This document shows, piece after piece, positions 38,202 through 46,501 of a stretch of 64,000 nt of DNA (positions are counted from its first letter, which is position 1; each line of letters opens with the position of its first letter). Position numbers and translations under genes: made by a program. The notes beneath the pieces were generated by a model. It searched no databases and was not told the origin of the DNA. It was given only the letters and a program-made list of their open reading frames with translations. This stretch comes from Endozoicomonas gorgoniicola (lineage in GTDB: Bacteria; Pseudomonadota; Gammaproteobacteria; Pseudomonadales; Endozoicomonadaceae), in contig NZ_JAPFCC010000001.1 of assembly GCF_025562715.2 (NCBI RefSeq), positions 762,501 to 826,500 of the forward strand. Direction: 5' to 3'.

Positions 38202-38968
38202 AGCAGAGCCGGGGCTTTACGCTGATTGAGTTAATGATTGCGATACTGATTTTCGCCATGATCAGCACCGCAGCCTATAAACTGTTTGACTCCGTCAGCC
38301 GGGCTCAGCAGGTAACTGACGGGATTCTGGATCGTCTTGATGGACTGCAGAGAACCATGGTTGTGATTGAAAAAGACCTGTTTCAGATTGCTCCCAGACC
38401 CGTTAGGGACGAGTTTGGAGACCGACGAAAAGCCATGCTGGCTCCCGGTAAAAATGGAGAACTGCTGGAATTTACCCGATTTGGATGGCGTAACCCGATT
38501 CAGGAAATTCGGAGCAATATGCAAAGGGTTGCCTACAGCCTCGAGGAAGATGAGTTAGTCAGGTACTACTGGCTAATGTTGGACAGGGCGGCAGATCCGG
38601 TGGTGGTTCGACAGGTTTTGATGAGTGATGTGACGGGTGCCCGGCTAAAGTTTATGGATGAAAAAAAGCGCTGGCAACACTCATGGCCACCAAAAAATCA
38701 GGGACAACAGCAGGTCGCCCAAACCGCCGCAACCGCTGCCGGTAAAGTAAGAGGAGGTGCGGAAGAGCGCCCACAAATTCCCCATGCTATTGAGTTGACG
38801 CTTCAGCACAAAGAGTACGGGGTTTTAACGACGATATTACCACTGTTGACTTATAAACCTTCTGAAACCGAGAAGCCAAAGCCTGATGAGGAAAAAGGCA
38901 AGGCTGAAAACAGAATGAAAAAGGATCAGGCTTCACAGATCGAAGAGGAGTCTGACAACGATGATTAG
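38198..38968 (+). CDS. gspJ: Minor pseudopilin GspJ
   Basis: A minor pseudopilin, 256 residues, leader 'MKQSRG' before 'FTLIELMIAILIFAMISTAA'. 'LQRTMVVIEKDLFQIAPRPV' and 'LEFTRFGWRNP' are typical of GspJ. The C-terminal 50 residues are a charged Lys/Glu-rich tail that is not usual in the family and is probably disordered. Its ATG overlaps the gspI stop, and its end overlaps gspK by 8 nt. Confidence 0.93.
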   Translation: MKQSRGFTLIELMIAILIFAMISTAAYKLFDSVSRAQQVTDGILDRLDGLQRTMVVIEKDLFQIAPRPVRDEFGDRRKAMLAPGKNGELLEFTRFGWRNPIQEIRSNMQRVAYSLEEDELVRYYWLMLDRAADPVVVRQVLMSDVTGARLKFMDEKKRWQHSWPPKNQGQQQVAQTAATAAGKVRGGAEERPQIPHAIELTLQHKEYGVLTTILPLLTYKPSETEKPKPDEEKGKAENRMKKDQASQIEEESDNDD

Positions 38969-39947
38969 TGAGACCTCAATGAATCAGCAAAAGGGCATAG
39001 CCCTGATTTATGTACTGCTTATTTTTTCCATGATCACGCTTATGGCATCACAAATGGTGACCAGTCTCTGGCTGCATACTGAAAAAAACAGCCGGTTTAT
39101 TGAGCGAGTTCAGGCTAAGCATCATGCTCTTTCTGCAGAGCAGTATGTCGCTTTGCTACTGGAGCAGGATTTTGAAGAGGATAAAAAAAAGAAGCGACAG
39201 GTGGATCACGAGGGGGAACGCTGGAATGTTAAGACCGTTGGGTATCCGGTTGAACAGGGGGACATTGAATTGCAGATTATTGATGAGAATGGCCGTTTCA
39301 ATCTTAACTGGTTAAATGCCGAAGCGCTGGATGGCAAGCGGTATAAGTCTCAATTTGAAACTATCCTCAAGAACCTTGGAATTGATACACAACTGACATA
39401 CACCATCAAAGACTGGATTGACAGTGAGCAGGAACCGTCAGAGACCGGAGCTGAAGATAACCACTACCTTGTTCTTGATCCACCTCGCAGAACTGCTGAT
39501 TTCCCGCTGGTTTCGCTGTCAGAGTTACGCTTGATCCAGGGGGTTGGCAAAGAAGAGTTTGAATTACTGACTCCCCTGGTGACTGCCTTGCCAAAAGAAT
39601 CCAAAATCAATGTCAACAGTGCATTACCAGAAGTGTTGCGTTCCTTGTCTGATAAAATTACAGAAGGGGATGCGCAGGCTATTATTGATTCCCGTACCGG
39701 TGAAGGCTTTGCAAAACTGGAAGATATGACAAAGTTGCCAGCCCTTAAAGATAAGACCGCAGAATTAAAAGCGGCAGGATTTGAGTTTAGCAGTAGTTAT
39801 TTTAACGTTTATATAAAAGCAACGTACCGTGACACTGTTTTCTACATGAGAACGTTACTGGTTCGTAATGCTGATGGAAAGGTTCAAGTCGCAGGGCGTG
39901 AAATTGGACCGAACGACTATTGGGTGACAGCCAATAAGGAATCCTGA
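38961..39947 (+). CDS. gspK: Minor pseudopilin GspK
   Basis: The large tip pseudopilin, 328 residues. Leader 'MISETSMNQQKG' before 'IALIYVLLIFSMITLMASQM', which lacks Glu5 as GspK proteins do. Then 'LQIIDENGRFNLNWLNAEAL', 'IKDWIDSEQEPSETGAEDNH' and 'RRTADFPLVSLSELRLIQGV' are diagnostic. The two-domain alpha insert and the helix-hairpin 'KINVNSALPEVLRSLSDKI' are complete. Confidence 0.94.
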   Translation: MISETSMNQQKGIALIYVLLIFSMITLMASQMVTSLWLHTEKNSRFIERVQAKHHALSAEQYVALLLEQDFEEDKKKKRQVDHEGERWNVKTVGYPVEQGDIELQIIDENGRFNLNWLNAEALDGKRYKSQFETILKNLGIDTQLTYTIKDWIDSEQEPSETGAEDNHYLVLDPPRRTADFPLVSLSELRLIQGVGKEEFELLTPLVTALPKESKINVNSALPEVLRSLSDKITEGDAQAIIDSRTGEGFAKLEDMTKLPALKDKTAELKAAGFEFSSSYFNVYIKATYRDTVFYMRTLLVRNADGKVQVAGREIGPNDYWVTANKES

Positions 39948-39956
39948 GGTCTAACA

Positions 39957-41363
39957 ATGAAAAGCATCCTGTTAATACGAATTCACCCACCCTCAGCTGT
40001 AATCAATGACAGTACGCTGACTCAGTGGGGGATATTTTCCGGACAAGGCGAACTTCAGGGAGAAGTTCATGTTTCGGAACTGAGAAATATCAAAAGAGAC
40101 TATCTTGCAGTCAAGGGAATAGAAGCCGGGCAGAATACTCAGATAGAGGAAGACCATATTCCAGATCAGGTAACTGTGTTACTGCCGGGAACGCTTGCCT
40201 TTCACCGACTGCTGTCTATCAACAGCGGACAGCGCAAGCATCTGAATACGGCTCTGCCTTATATGCTGGAAGAGGATCTTGCTGAAGATGTTGATACTCT
40301 TCATCTGGCCAGCCAGTTGTCTTCAGATAAAGAGAATGTTTCAGTATCCGGTTTTTCCCATAAGCAGTTTCAGATCTTGCTGGCTGTTATGGATGGACAG
40401 GAATTGAGTATTGATAATGCGCTCGCTGAAACCCAGTTGCTTGAAACGGAAGCGGGTCAGTTGCTGATCCTGATGGAGAGTCAGTCCGTCAACGTCCTGA
40501 TTCCAGGCCAGAGTGCCAATCATCTGGATTATGAAGCGTTGCGTTTCGTTCTGGAGGAAGTAAACCGTTCAGGCAGTGAAGATGATATTGTTCAGAGTCC
40601 TGATCTTGAGCCAGATTCGCCTGCCGTAACCAGTATAAAACTACGGTTTCCTGAAGGTGCTTTTTCGCTTGATGATGACAAGTTTGAACAGGTACGCTCC
40701 TGGCTGGCGGAGCAGGGGTGGCTGGTTGAAGAGAAAGGTCTGAATGCCTCTGTTTTTGAGTACTTTGCCAACCTCTATTTTTCACGGCGTAAAAACTTCC
40801 GTTCGATACTGGTTGATTTGCGCTCAGGTGCTTACCAGTGTCCCAGACGTGCCGGTCGACGTTTACGTAAATGGAAGCCAATTGCACTGGTTGCCAGCCT
40901 CTGGTTGATGCTGGAAATTGGGCTGATGGTTGGGGAAGGTGTGACTTTTCAACACCAGGCTGACCAGTTCTGGGATCAAAGTGCAGCCTTGTACCTTGAA
41001 GTCTTTCCACAGGATCAGCAGGTCAGAGAAGCTCTGGAGAGTGAACATCGATCTATCAATGTTAAAAGTCGAATGGAAAGCCGGTTGAAAACGGCAGGTA
41101 GCCAGCCTGGCAGCAAGCCATTCCTGCCTTTGTTGCAAAAAGTATCCGCAGTGTCTGCTTCTTTACCTGAGGCTAAAATAAAGCCCGTCAGTATGGACTT
41201 TAACGATACAACCGGCAATCTTGTACTGGAGCTAAGAGCAGAAAGTCTGGAATCTGTCGACAAGCTGCTTGCTGCGACCAAATCAGCGGGTCTGATGGCA
41301 AAGCTGGACAGCGCCAATCAGGAAAAAAGCGGTGTTAACGCAAGAATGACCATCAGCAGGTGA
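39957..41363 (+). CDS. gspL: Type II secretion protein GspL
   Basis: A bitopic inner-membrane protein that recruits GspE. 468 residues: cytoplasmic actin-like domain (about 1-290) with 'QVTVLLPGTLAFHRLLSINS' and 'ALPYMLEEDLAEDVDTLHLA', a TM helix near 308-326 ('IALVASLWLMLEIGLMVGEG'), and a periplasmic ferredoxin-like domain near 385-465. ATG 9 nt after gspK. gspM follows after 3 nt. Confidence 0.92.
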   Translation: MKSILLIRIHPPSAVINDSTLTQWGIFSGQGELQGEVHVSELRNIKRDYLAVKGIEAGQNTQIEEDHIPDQVTVLLPGTLAFHRLLSINSGQRKHLNTALPYMLEEDLAEDVDTLHLASQLSSDKENVSVSGFSHKQFQILLAVMDGQELSIDNALAETQLLETEAGQLLILMESQSVNVLIPGQSANHLDYEALRFVLEEVNRSGSEDDIVQSPDLEPDSPAVTSIKLRFPEGAFSLDDDKFEQVRSWLAEQGWLVEEKGLNASVFEYFANLYFSRRKNFRSILVDLRSGAYQCPRRAGRRLRKWKPIALVASLWLMLEIGLMVGEGVTFQHQADQFWDQSAALYLEVFPQDQQVREALESEHRSINVKSRMESRLKTAGSQPGSKPFLPLLQKVSAVSASLPEAKIKPVSMDFNDTTGNLVLELRAESLESVDKLLAATKSAGLMAKLDSANQEKSGVNARMTISR

Positions 41364-41366
41364 TTT

Positions 41367-41885
41367 ATGGGAATGCACAAATTAATTGCAGGAATACAGG
41401 AAAACCCTTTTTGGCAGCAGTTGCAAACCCGGTACGAGCTTCTGTCATCAAGGGATCGACAGGCTTTACAGTGGCTGGGGACTTTTCTGGCAGCAGCACT
41501 GCTTTATCTGATGATATGGGAACCGTTAAGTAGCTGGAATAGTAGTCAGAAAGAAGATTATCAAAGACAGCAAGTGGTTCTGGAATGGATGGGTGACAAT
41601 TATGAGTCAGCCAAAGACCAACAACGAAAACAGAAAACGGCTGGTGGACAACGAGAGATTTCATCCATTGTTGCCAGTACCGCAAAGCAGGCAGGCGTTA
41701 CTCTGAGTCGCGTACAGCCTGACAGGAAGGGACTGGGGGTCTGGATTGAAGATGCAGCGTACCAGAAATTTCTGAGCTGGATGGTCGTACTTAGCACTAA
41801 GTTTAACCTGACAGTCCAACAGGTCCGGCTGGATAAGGGCAAAGAAGAAGGGCGGGTGAAAATCTATCTCCACCTGTCTAACTGA
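41367..41885 (+). CDS. gspM: Type II secretion protein GspM
   Basis: A partner of GspL in the inner-membrane platform. 172 residues with a short cytoplasmic N-terminus ('YELLSSRDRQALQWLG'), one TM helix near 38-55 ('FLAAALLYLMIWEPL') and a periplasmic ferredoxin-like domain with 'STAKQAGVTLSRVQPDRKGL'. Last gene of the cluster; no gspN follows and no strong terminator is seen (only a weak gccaa/ttggc hairpin near 41910). Confidence 0.92.
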   Translation: MGMHKLIAGIQENPFWQQLQTRYELLSSRDRQALQWLGTFLAAALLYLMIWEPLSSWNSSQKEDYQRQQVVLEWMGDNYESAKDQQRKQKTAGGQREISSIVASTAKQAGVTLSRVQPDRKGLGVWIEDAAYQKFLSWMVVLSTKFNLTVQQVRLDKGKEEGRVKIYLHLSN

Positions 41886-42019
41886 CTATATTTGAACAAA
41901 CCTGCCAATGCTGAAAGCTTGGCATGATCTTATTAATCAGTCAGTCATGAACAGTCATGAACGAGTGAGATATTTCTCCGTCACCCATTGGTGATGGAAA
42001 ATTTTCACGGAAAAAATTG

Positions 42020-42047
42020 TTGACTCCTTTCACTCAATCCGTAAAAT
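42020..42047 (+). promoter_or_regulatory. Sigma-70 promoter of the tRNA-Val/tRNA-Asp unit
   Basis: TTGACT at 42020-42025, 16-nt spacer, TAAAAT at 42042-42047. It ends 15 nt before tRNA-Val, fitting a start just ahead of the tRNA. Confidence 0.75.
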
Positions 42048-42062
42048 TCAAATCCGCTGACA

Positions 42063-42138
42063 GGGTGATTAGCTCAGCTGGGAGAGCATCTGCCTTACAA
42101 GCAGAGGGTCGGCGGTTCGATCCCGTCATCACCCACCA
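42063..42138 (+). tRNA. tRNA-Val (anticodon TAC)
   Basis: A 76-nt cloverleaf including encoded CCA. Acceptor gggtgat/atcaccc, anticodon stem ctgcc-ttacaag-cag with anticodon TAC, T-loop ggttcgatcc. All invariant positions look normal. Confidence 0.97.
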
Positions 42139-42206
42139 AATGTTATTTTGAAGCGCTAGCTTCACAAAGACCCTTTTTCGAAAGATTCTTTGCAGAAAGA
42201 TTATGC

Positions 42207-42283
42207 GGACCGGTAGTTCAGTTGGTTAGAATGCCGGCCTGTCACGCCGGAGGTCGCGGGTTCGAGTCCCGTCCGGTCCGCCA
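42207..42283 (+). tRNA. tRNA-Asp (anticodon GTC)
   Basis: A 77-nt cloverleaf including encoded CCA. Acceptor ggaccgg/ccggtcc, anticodon loop ctgtcac with GTC, T-arm gcgggttcgagtcccgt. Probably co-transcribed with the tRNA-Val 68 nt upstream. Confidence 0.97.
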
Positions 42284-42290
42284 TATTTCA

Positions 42291-42326
42291 AAGCCCTGGC
42301 GACATCTGTCGTTGGGGTTTTGTTTT
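42291..42326 (+). terminator. Terminator after tRNA-Asp
   Basis: ccctggcgaca / tgtcgttgggg (one or two G-T pairs) followed by 'ttttgtttt', 8 nt after the tRNA end. Confidence 0.8.
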
Positions 42327-42575
42327 ATCTAGCCCAGTATAAAGGGCTGTTTCTGTTTCCTTCGTAGTTTTCAGCACCTGTCGTTTAACTGCATTTTTGC
42401 CTGTTTTTTCTCTGTTTTTCTCTCTTATCTCAAACGCCATGGCCTACGGCAGTTGGCGAACCACGGCTTAATTTCCTGTTTTTAATCAGATACTTAGATT
42501 TATTTTGTGCTGTGGTTCAACTTTCGGTTCGTTGACATTCCGGCGGTAGGGGCTCGGGACGGTATGCTAACTTTT
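42327..42575. other. Spacer between tRNA genes and accessory region
   Basis: About 250 nt without a recognisable gene or structure. It is the transition from the conserved chromosome to the accessory block. Confidence 0.5.
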
Positions 42576-42713
42576 TTATTTTGCTTGCCCTTCGTCGATG
42601 GCTTTTAACGCTTGGTCGAAAGATTCCTGAACATCTTCAAGCCAGTACATCACTTCATCTGGTGCTTTAGTTTGGTTAGCAATATTGCGTATCAGCAGTA
42701 ATGTGTCTTTCAT
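42576..42713 (-). CDS. Small hypothetical protein, 45 residues
   Basis: A short frame, ATG at 42713 (minus) to TAA at 42576: 'MKDTLLLIRNIANQTKAPDE' followed by a Gln/Asp/Ala-rich helical tail. Too short to classify. In another frame just upstream, an ATG at 42774 gives a 32-residue peptide, so the two may be halves of one frameshifted gene. Codon use looks coding. Low confidence. Confidence 0.35.
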   Translation of the reverse strand: MKDTLLLIRNIANQTKAPDEVMYWLEDVQESFDQALKAIDEGQAK

Positions 42714-42774
42714 CTGATTCAAGCTGCCGTGTATTTTCAAAAAAATCGAGTTCGAATTTCAGATCAGTTTTCAT

Positions 42775-43851
42775 TTAGGGGATGGATTTCTTTTCTGTCC
42801 CGGCCTCAATGAGAGCCTGGCGCATACTCAGCATCAACAGATCAAGGTCGGCCAGAACCTTCGTCACCGAAGCATCACCAGAAGCGTGACCTGAGGCATC
42901 TTGGCCTTGAAGACGTTGCTTATAAAACTCGAGGAGTTCTATAACAAATTTGAGACACTGGTTAAACTCCAAATCAGCTTGCCCAATTAAGCTATTCAGC
43001 CGGAATCTCTCGCCACTGAAATGCATGGTCAGATCACCGCTAGTGGGCTGCCGGGAGTCAAGTAACTCACTTAGCGGTGTTTCAGCAGCTAAGTTATTGG
43101 GTAATGTCATGAGCTGCCTGCTTATGACATGAATCGTCAGCACCAGATCCTCTATTGCCCAAAATCTATGGGGCGGGCAACAAACATAATCAGAACTCTC
43201 CTGGCTTTCAGCATAATTTCTAGCTTCTCTGTAGCTAGTGAAAAGATAGCTGTGCGCTGCTATCAAAGCTTCCAGTAGATCGTACCGGGCAGGACGATTC
43301 AGAACTTCACTCAGTATGTTCTCCGGGGCATCCAAGAAACCGGCGTTGTCCCTCAGATTACTGCCAGGAGGGGTTCTCAGATAGAGGGTATTCTCATCGG
43401 TTAGATACCTGACCTGGTGCCCGGATTCACCTGTAAATACTCCGTATACAGGCAGCGGTGATACTTCCTCCAAAAGTTCTGCCCGCCTGGTAATTTGCTG
43501 GCTGTTGAATTTACGGGTAAGCCAGTAATTATTATTGCGTCTGTGCTTTTGATAAGTTGAAATTACCGTTTCCCATGATTCAGGGAGTGGTATCTGGGCT
43601 GAAGCGCCTTCAGCTTGCTGTTCGCCCTCATTCAGAGCTCTGTTTAACTCTTCTCTTAAAGCCACTCCAAGAGCTTCTCTTTCAAACCCTTCAAAACCGA
43701 TGAAATGTGCCCCAATCCGAACAGTTACACCTTCAGCACGAAGCTTGAAAGGTAAAAGTGCGACACATAAATAGAATACCGAAAATAACCAGCAACTCTT
43801 CATTTTTTCTGAAAACCTGGCGGTTCTTTTGACTAAATAAAAATGACTCAT
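42775..43851 (-). CDS. Exported hypothetical protein
   Basis: I do not recognise the family. From ATG 43851 the product is 358 residues. A better signal peptide starts at Met 43803 ('MKSCWLFSVFYLCVALLPFK' then 'LRAEG'), so either start gives an exported protein. The mature part is largely helical, with 'GSNLRDNAGFLDAPENILSE' and a short 'ASGHASGDAS' low-complexity loop near the end. The frame is open further upstream to 43974 through an 8-bp tandem repeat. It is flanked by 20-bp direct repeats. Function unknown. Confidence 0.65.
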   Translation of the reverse strand: MSHFYLVKRTARFSEKMKSCWLFSVFYLCVALLPFKLRAEGVTVRIGAHFIGFEGFEREALGVALREELNRALNEGEQQAEGASAQIPLPESWETVISTYQKHRRNNNYWLTRKFNSQQITRRAELLEEVSPLPVYGVFTGESGHQVRYLTDENTLYLRTPPGSNLRDNAGFLDAPENILSEVLNRPARYDLLEALIAAHSYLFTSYREARNYAESQESSDYVCCPPHRFWAIEDLVLTIHVISRQLMTLPNNLAAETPLSELLDSRQPTSGDLTMHFSGERFRLNSLIGQADLEFNQCLKFVIELLEFYKQRLQGQDASGHASGDASVTKVLADLDLLMLSMRQALIEAGTEKKSIP

Positions 43852-43862
43852 AACAATCCCAT

Positions 43863-43910
43863 CCAAGCACCCAAGCACCCAAGCACCCAAGCACCCAAGC
43901 ACCCAAGCTG
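43863..43910. repeat. 8-bp tandem repeat (ccaagcac, six copies)
   Basis: Five perfect copies plus one variant (ccaagctg), immediately upstream of the 43851 start codon. Each change in copy number would shift the reading frame of the upstream extension. Located where it could alter expression of the exported protein gene. Confidence 0.85.
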
Positions 43911-44071
43911 ATAAATTTACTTTAGCTCTAAGGTAAAGTAGGTTATGAGGACTGTTGCTGCTGATCATTTTCAAAAAATCGAGTTCAAAGTAAGCGGATG
44001 GGGGAAGGATCTTCAGGGGGCAAAGTAATCATGGGTTTGAAGGTTAGACGACAAATTGAGTTTATTCCTCT

Positions 44072-44272
44072 TCATATACCGGCTTTTGAGTACTTACGAT
44101 TCAAGTCTCGCACTGATTCCCAGCTCATCGCTTCATGAATATGGAACATCAGTTTATCTGAATCCGGAAAGCCAAAATCTTCAGCGACCGCATCTTTCAG
44201 GTTTTCCCAGGAACCCTGAAGATCGGAAATGGCTGTTTTGATGTAGCCGGTTGATTCGGTCGTAAAGCTCAT
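44072..44272 (-). CDS. Small hypothetical protein, 66 residues
   Basis: ATG at 44272. An acidic, probably helical small protein ('LQGSWENLKDAVAEDFGFPD', 'HIHEAMSWESVRDLNRK'). No family recognised. It sits between the exported protein and the recombinase module on the same strand. Confidence 0.5.
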   Translation of the reverse strand: MSFTTESTGYIKTAISDLQGSWENLKDAVAEDFGFPDSDKLMFHIHEAMSWESVRDLNRKYSKAGI

Positions 44273-44373
44273 GATGTCTCAATCAGGATTATTATGGATG
44301 GGCTGAAGTATACTCGATTTACGAGGTGATTTACTGCGGACGAGGATTGGTATGAGACAAGTGTAGTTCACTA

Positions 44374-44820
44374 TCAGTTCGACAGTGACCGGGGAGAAAT
44401 AGCAGCGATTTTCACAAAGTGTTCTCGTTGTTCATTCCACAGAATAGGAAATGGCTTCATGCAGTCTTTTAGTGAAAGTACCCACTCACCGGTATTGCAA
44501 AGAATCGCTTCCTGAATATCCGGTGCCAGACAGGTCAGGCGAGTCACTTTGGCTACACGGCTTTTATCCGTCTTTTCTTTTTTTGCCAATGCTTCCATAT
44601 TTTTAAACCGACCAGATTCGAGCTTCTTCATCCACCGGTGTCCCTGGATCAAAGCTCTCTGAAGAGACACTATATCCTCATGGCCAATCATGCCGTCAGG
44701 TGTTTCAATGGTGGCTTTACCGCCCCGGTGAAAAATCCGGATGGGTACAGTGACTTTGATCAGGTTTTCATCTTCCAGAAACTCAACGGTTTCTTCAGCG
44801 GTTTTCCGTATTCTTGCCAT
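44374..44820 (-). CDS. Small DNA-binding protein of the recombinase module
   Basis: 148 residues. The C-terminal half carries a helix-turn-helix of the type always found next to phage serine recombinases: 'QRALIQGHRWMKKLESGRF', 'ALAKKEKTDKSRVAKVTRLT' and 'CLAPDIQEAILCNTGEW' (residues about 55-115). The N-terminus has 'VPIRIFHRGGKATIETPDG'. Its ATG overlaps the recombinase stop region, so the two are translated together. Role in recombination or its regulation is inferred from the constant neighbourhood. Confidence 0.75.
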   Translation of the reverse strand: MARIRKTAEETVEFLEDENLIKVTVPIRIFHRGGKATIETPDGMIGHEDIVSLQRALIQGHRWMKKLESGRFKNMEALAKKEKTDKSRVAKVTRLTCLAPDIQEAILCNTGEWVLSLKDCMKPFPILWNEQREHFVKIAAISPRSLSN

Positions 44821-46154
44821 TATCTGGCTCCTTGCAGTTCTTGTGTGACGGCGTTGATGCCATCCGGTTGGTAGTAAATGGTCACTTGGTTCAGATCCAG
44901 TTCAATGCGCTTGATCAGCAACTCAACCAGACGACGCTTTTCCGGTGCGAACAATTCATCCCAAATGGAAGCGAGGTCGTTTAACGCCGTTCGAATGATG
45001 TCTTCACTGATGGTTTTATCTACCTCACTGGCCTGCTGCCACACTTTAAACAGCAGCTCCGGACTGGTCAGCCTTTTGCGGGTTTCTTCAAGTATAAGAT
45101 TCTCAACAGCAGTGGCAGACAGAGGCGGCAGGGACGCGTTTTTATAGCCTTTGGCTTGTGCAGTGCGACTCACGTAATAACGGAACTGTTGCCCGTTACG
45201 GCGGGTGCTGCTGGTGGTTAGGGCATGGCCGTCGTGACCGAACAATAATCCTCTCAAGAAAGATGGGTTCTTTCTGTGTCGTGACTCTCTGGAGCGCAGG
45301 CTGGCATGCACATCGAAAGTACCATGGGCCTTTGCCCATAAATCCATAGTGATAATCGGTTTGTGTTCGCCGGGATACCATTGGCCCTTGTTCCCGATTT
45401 CGCCAATATAGATCCGGTTTTTCAGAATGCGATGAATCGTATTTTTGGCAAACTCGATACCTCCCCGGCTACCACCATCCCGCAAAGGTATCTGCTTGGT
45501 TTTATGACCTTGTTCGTTGACCACTTCACAAGTGGCGATAATCGAGCGTGTTTTGACGAAGGTTTTAAAAATCAGCTTGACAATTTCAGCCTCTGCCGGA
45601 TTAATAATGAGTTTGCGCTCATTTACGTCATAGCCCAATGGCGGGTTGCCACCCATCCACATGCCTTTCTTTTTCGAGAGCAGGAATTTATCCCTGATGC
45701 GCTCGCTCGTCACTTCCCTTTCAAACTGCGAAAACGACAGCAGAATATTGAGAGTAAGTCTTCCCATACTGCTGGTGGTGTTAAATTGCTGGGTTACGGA
45801 AACAAACGACACATTATTTTTATCAAACAGATCCACCAGCTGGGCAAAATCAGCCAGTGAACGACTTAGCCTGTCTACCTTATAAACCACCACAATATCG
45901 ACAAGCCCGGCCTGAACATCCCGAAGCAGTCGCTGCAACGCAGGGCGTTCAACATTACCTCCGGAAAAGCCACCATCGTTATAGTCATCGGGTACCAGTA
46001 CCCAGCCTTCATGCTTCTGGGAGTGAATGTACGCTTCGGCGGCATCCCTTTGGGCATGTAACGAGTTAAACTCTTGCTCTAACCCTTCTTCTGATGATTT
46101 ACGGGTATAAATGGCGCATCGTTTTTTCACCAACGTGTTTTTAGTTGTTGGCAT
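44820..46154 (-). CDS. Large serine recombinase (site-specific integrase)
   Basis: 444 residues. N-terminal resolvase domain with the nucleophile Ser20 in 'AIYTRKSSEEGLEQEFNSL', then 'VYKVDRLSRSLADFAQLVDL' and 'LSFSQFEREVTSERIRDK'. A recombinase domain follows ('GMWMGGNPPLGYDVNERKLI', 'NTIHRILKNRIYIGEI'). The zinc-ribbon position reads 'FLRGLLFGHDGHALTTSSTR' without Cys, as in the phage subfamily that comes with DUF2924. Frame intact. Probably the integrase of the adjacent prophage. It overlaps the DUF2924-like gene by 14 nt. Confidence 0.93.
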   Translation of the reverse strand: MPTTKNTLVKKRCAIYTRKSSEEGLEQEFNSLHAQRDAAEAYIHSQKHEGWVLVPDDYNDGGFSGGNVERPALQRLLRDVQAGLVDIVVVYKVDRLSRSLADFAQLVDLFDKNNVSFVSVTQQFNTTSSMGRLTLNILLSFSQFEREVTSERIRDKFLLSKKKGMWMGGNPPLGYDVNERKLIINPAEAEIVKLIFKTFVKTRSIIATCEVVNEQGHKTKQIPLRDGGSRGGIEFAKNTIHRILKNRIYIGEIGNKGQWYPGEHKPIITMDLWAKAHGTFDVHASLRSRESRHRKNPSFLRGLLFGHDGHALTTSSTRRNGQQFRYYVSRTAQAKGYKNASLPPLSATAVENLILEETRKRLTSPELLFKVWQQASEVDKTISEDIIRTALNDLASIWDELFAPEKRRLVELLIKRIELDLNQVTIYYQPDGINAVTQELQGAR

Positions 46155-46431
46155 TCTGACCTCCTTTCAGGCCGAAAAACAAAGGACCCGACCAGCTAGA
46201 GCCAGTAATGGTCTGTGCAATTTTGCTCAGGCTTTTGTAAATCACTCCCCGGTACTCAAACCCTTCCGGTGTGACAATGACCCAGTGTTCCTCACCGTTG
46301 TACTCTTTGGTGATGACCGTACCCAAAGGCGGTCTGAACAAACGGCTGTTTTTAGGCTTTGGTTGTGTGTCGCTGGTTGGGGTGGTCAGCTCCAGATTTG
46401 TCGCCGGAGTTGGAATTAAAGCTGTTCTCAA
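46141..46431 (-). CDS. DUF2924-like protein, N-terminally truncated
   Basis: The C-terminal half matches DUF2924: 'LGTVITKEYNGEEHWVIVTP', 'GFEYRGVIYKSLSKIAQTIT' and 'GSSWSGPLFFGLKGG'. Family members are usually about 150 residues with a conserved N-terminal helical part that is absent here. Only a TTG (46431) is available as start, and the frame stays open upstream to about 46490 without an ATG. Probably a gene fragment fused to foreign sequence. Normally located just upstream of the recombinase, as here. Confidence 0.7.
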   Translation of the reverse strand: MRTALIPTPATNLELTTPTSDTQPKPKNSRLFRPPLGTVITKEYNGEEHWVIVTPEGFEYRGVIYKSLSKIAQTITGSSWSGPLFFGLKGGQNANN

Positions 46432-46501
46432 TTGTTCAATTGGGAATTGGTGGCTATATTGCCAGTCGTGGTTTGGAAAAAATGGCTGTCAAAATAAGAA
46501 A

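Larger units (their letters stand above)
42736..43986. repeat. Pair of ~20-bp direct repeats flanking the 42775 gene
   Basis: 'attttcaaaaaatcgagttc' occurs near 42733-42753 (with one extra A) and again near 43967-43986, about 1.23 kb apart in the same orientation. Between them lies exactly one gene. This suggests a cassette or past recombination between duplicated upstream regions. Confidence 0.6.
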
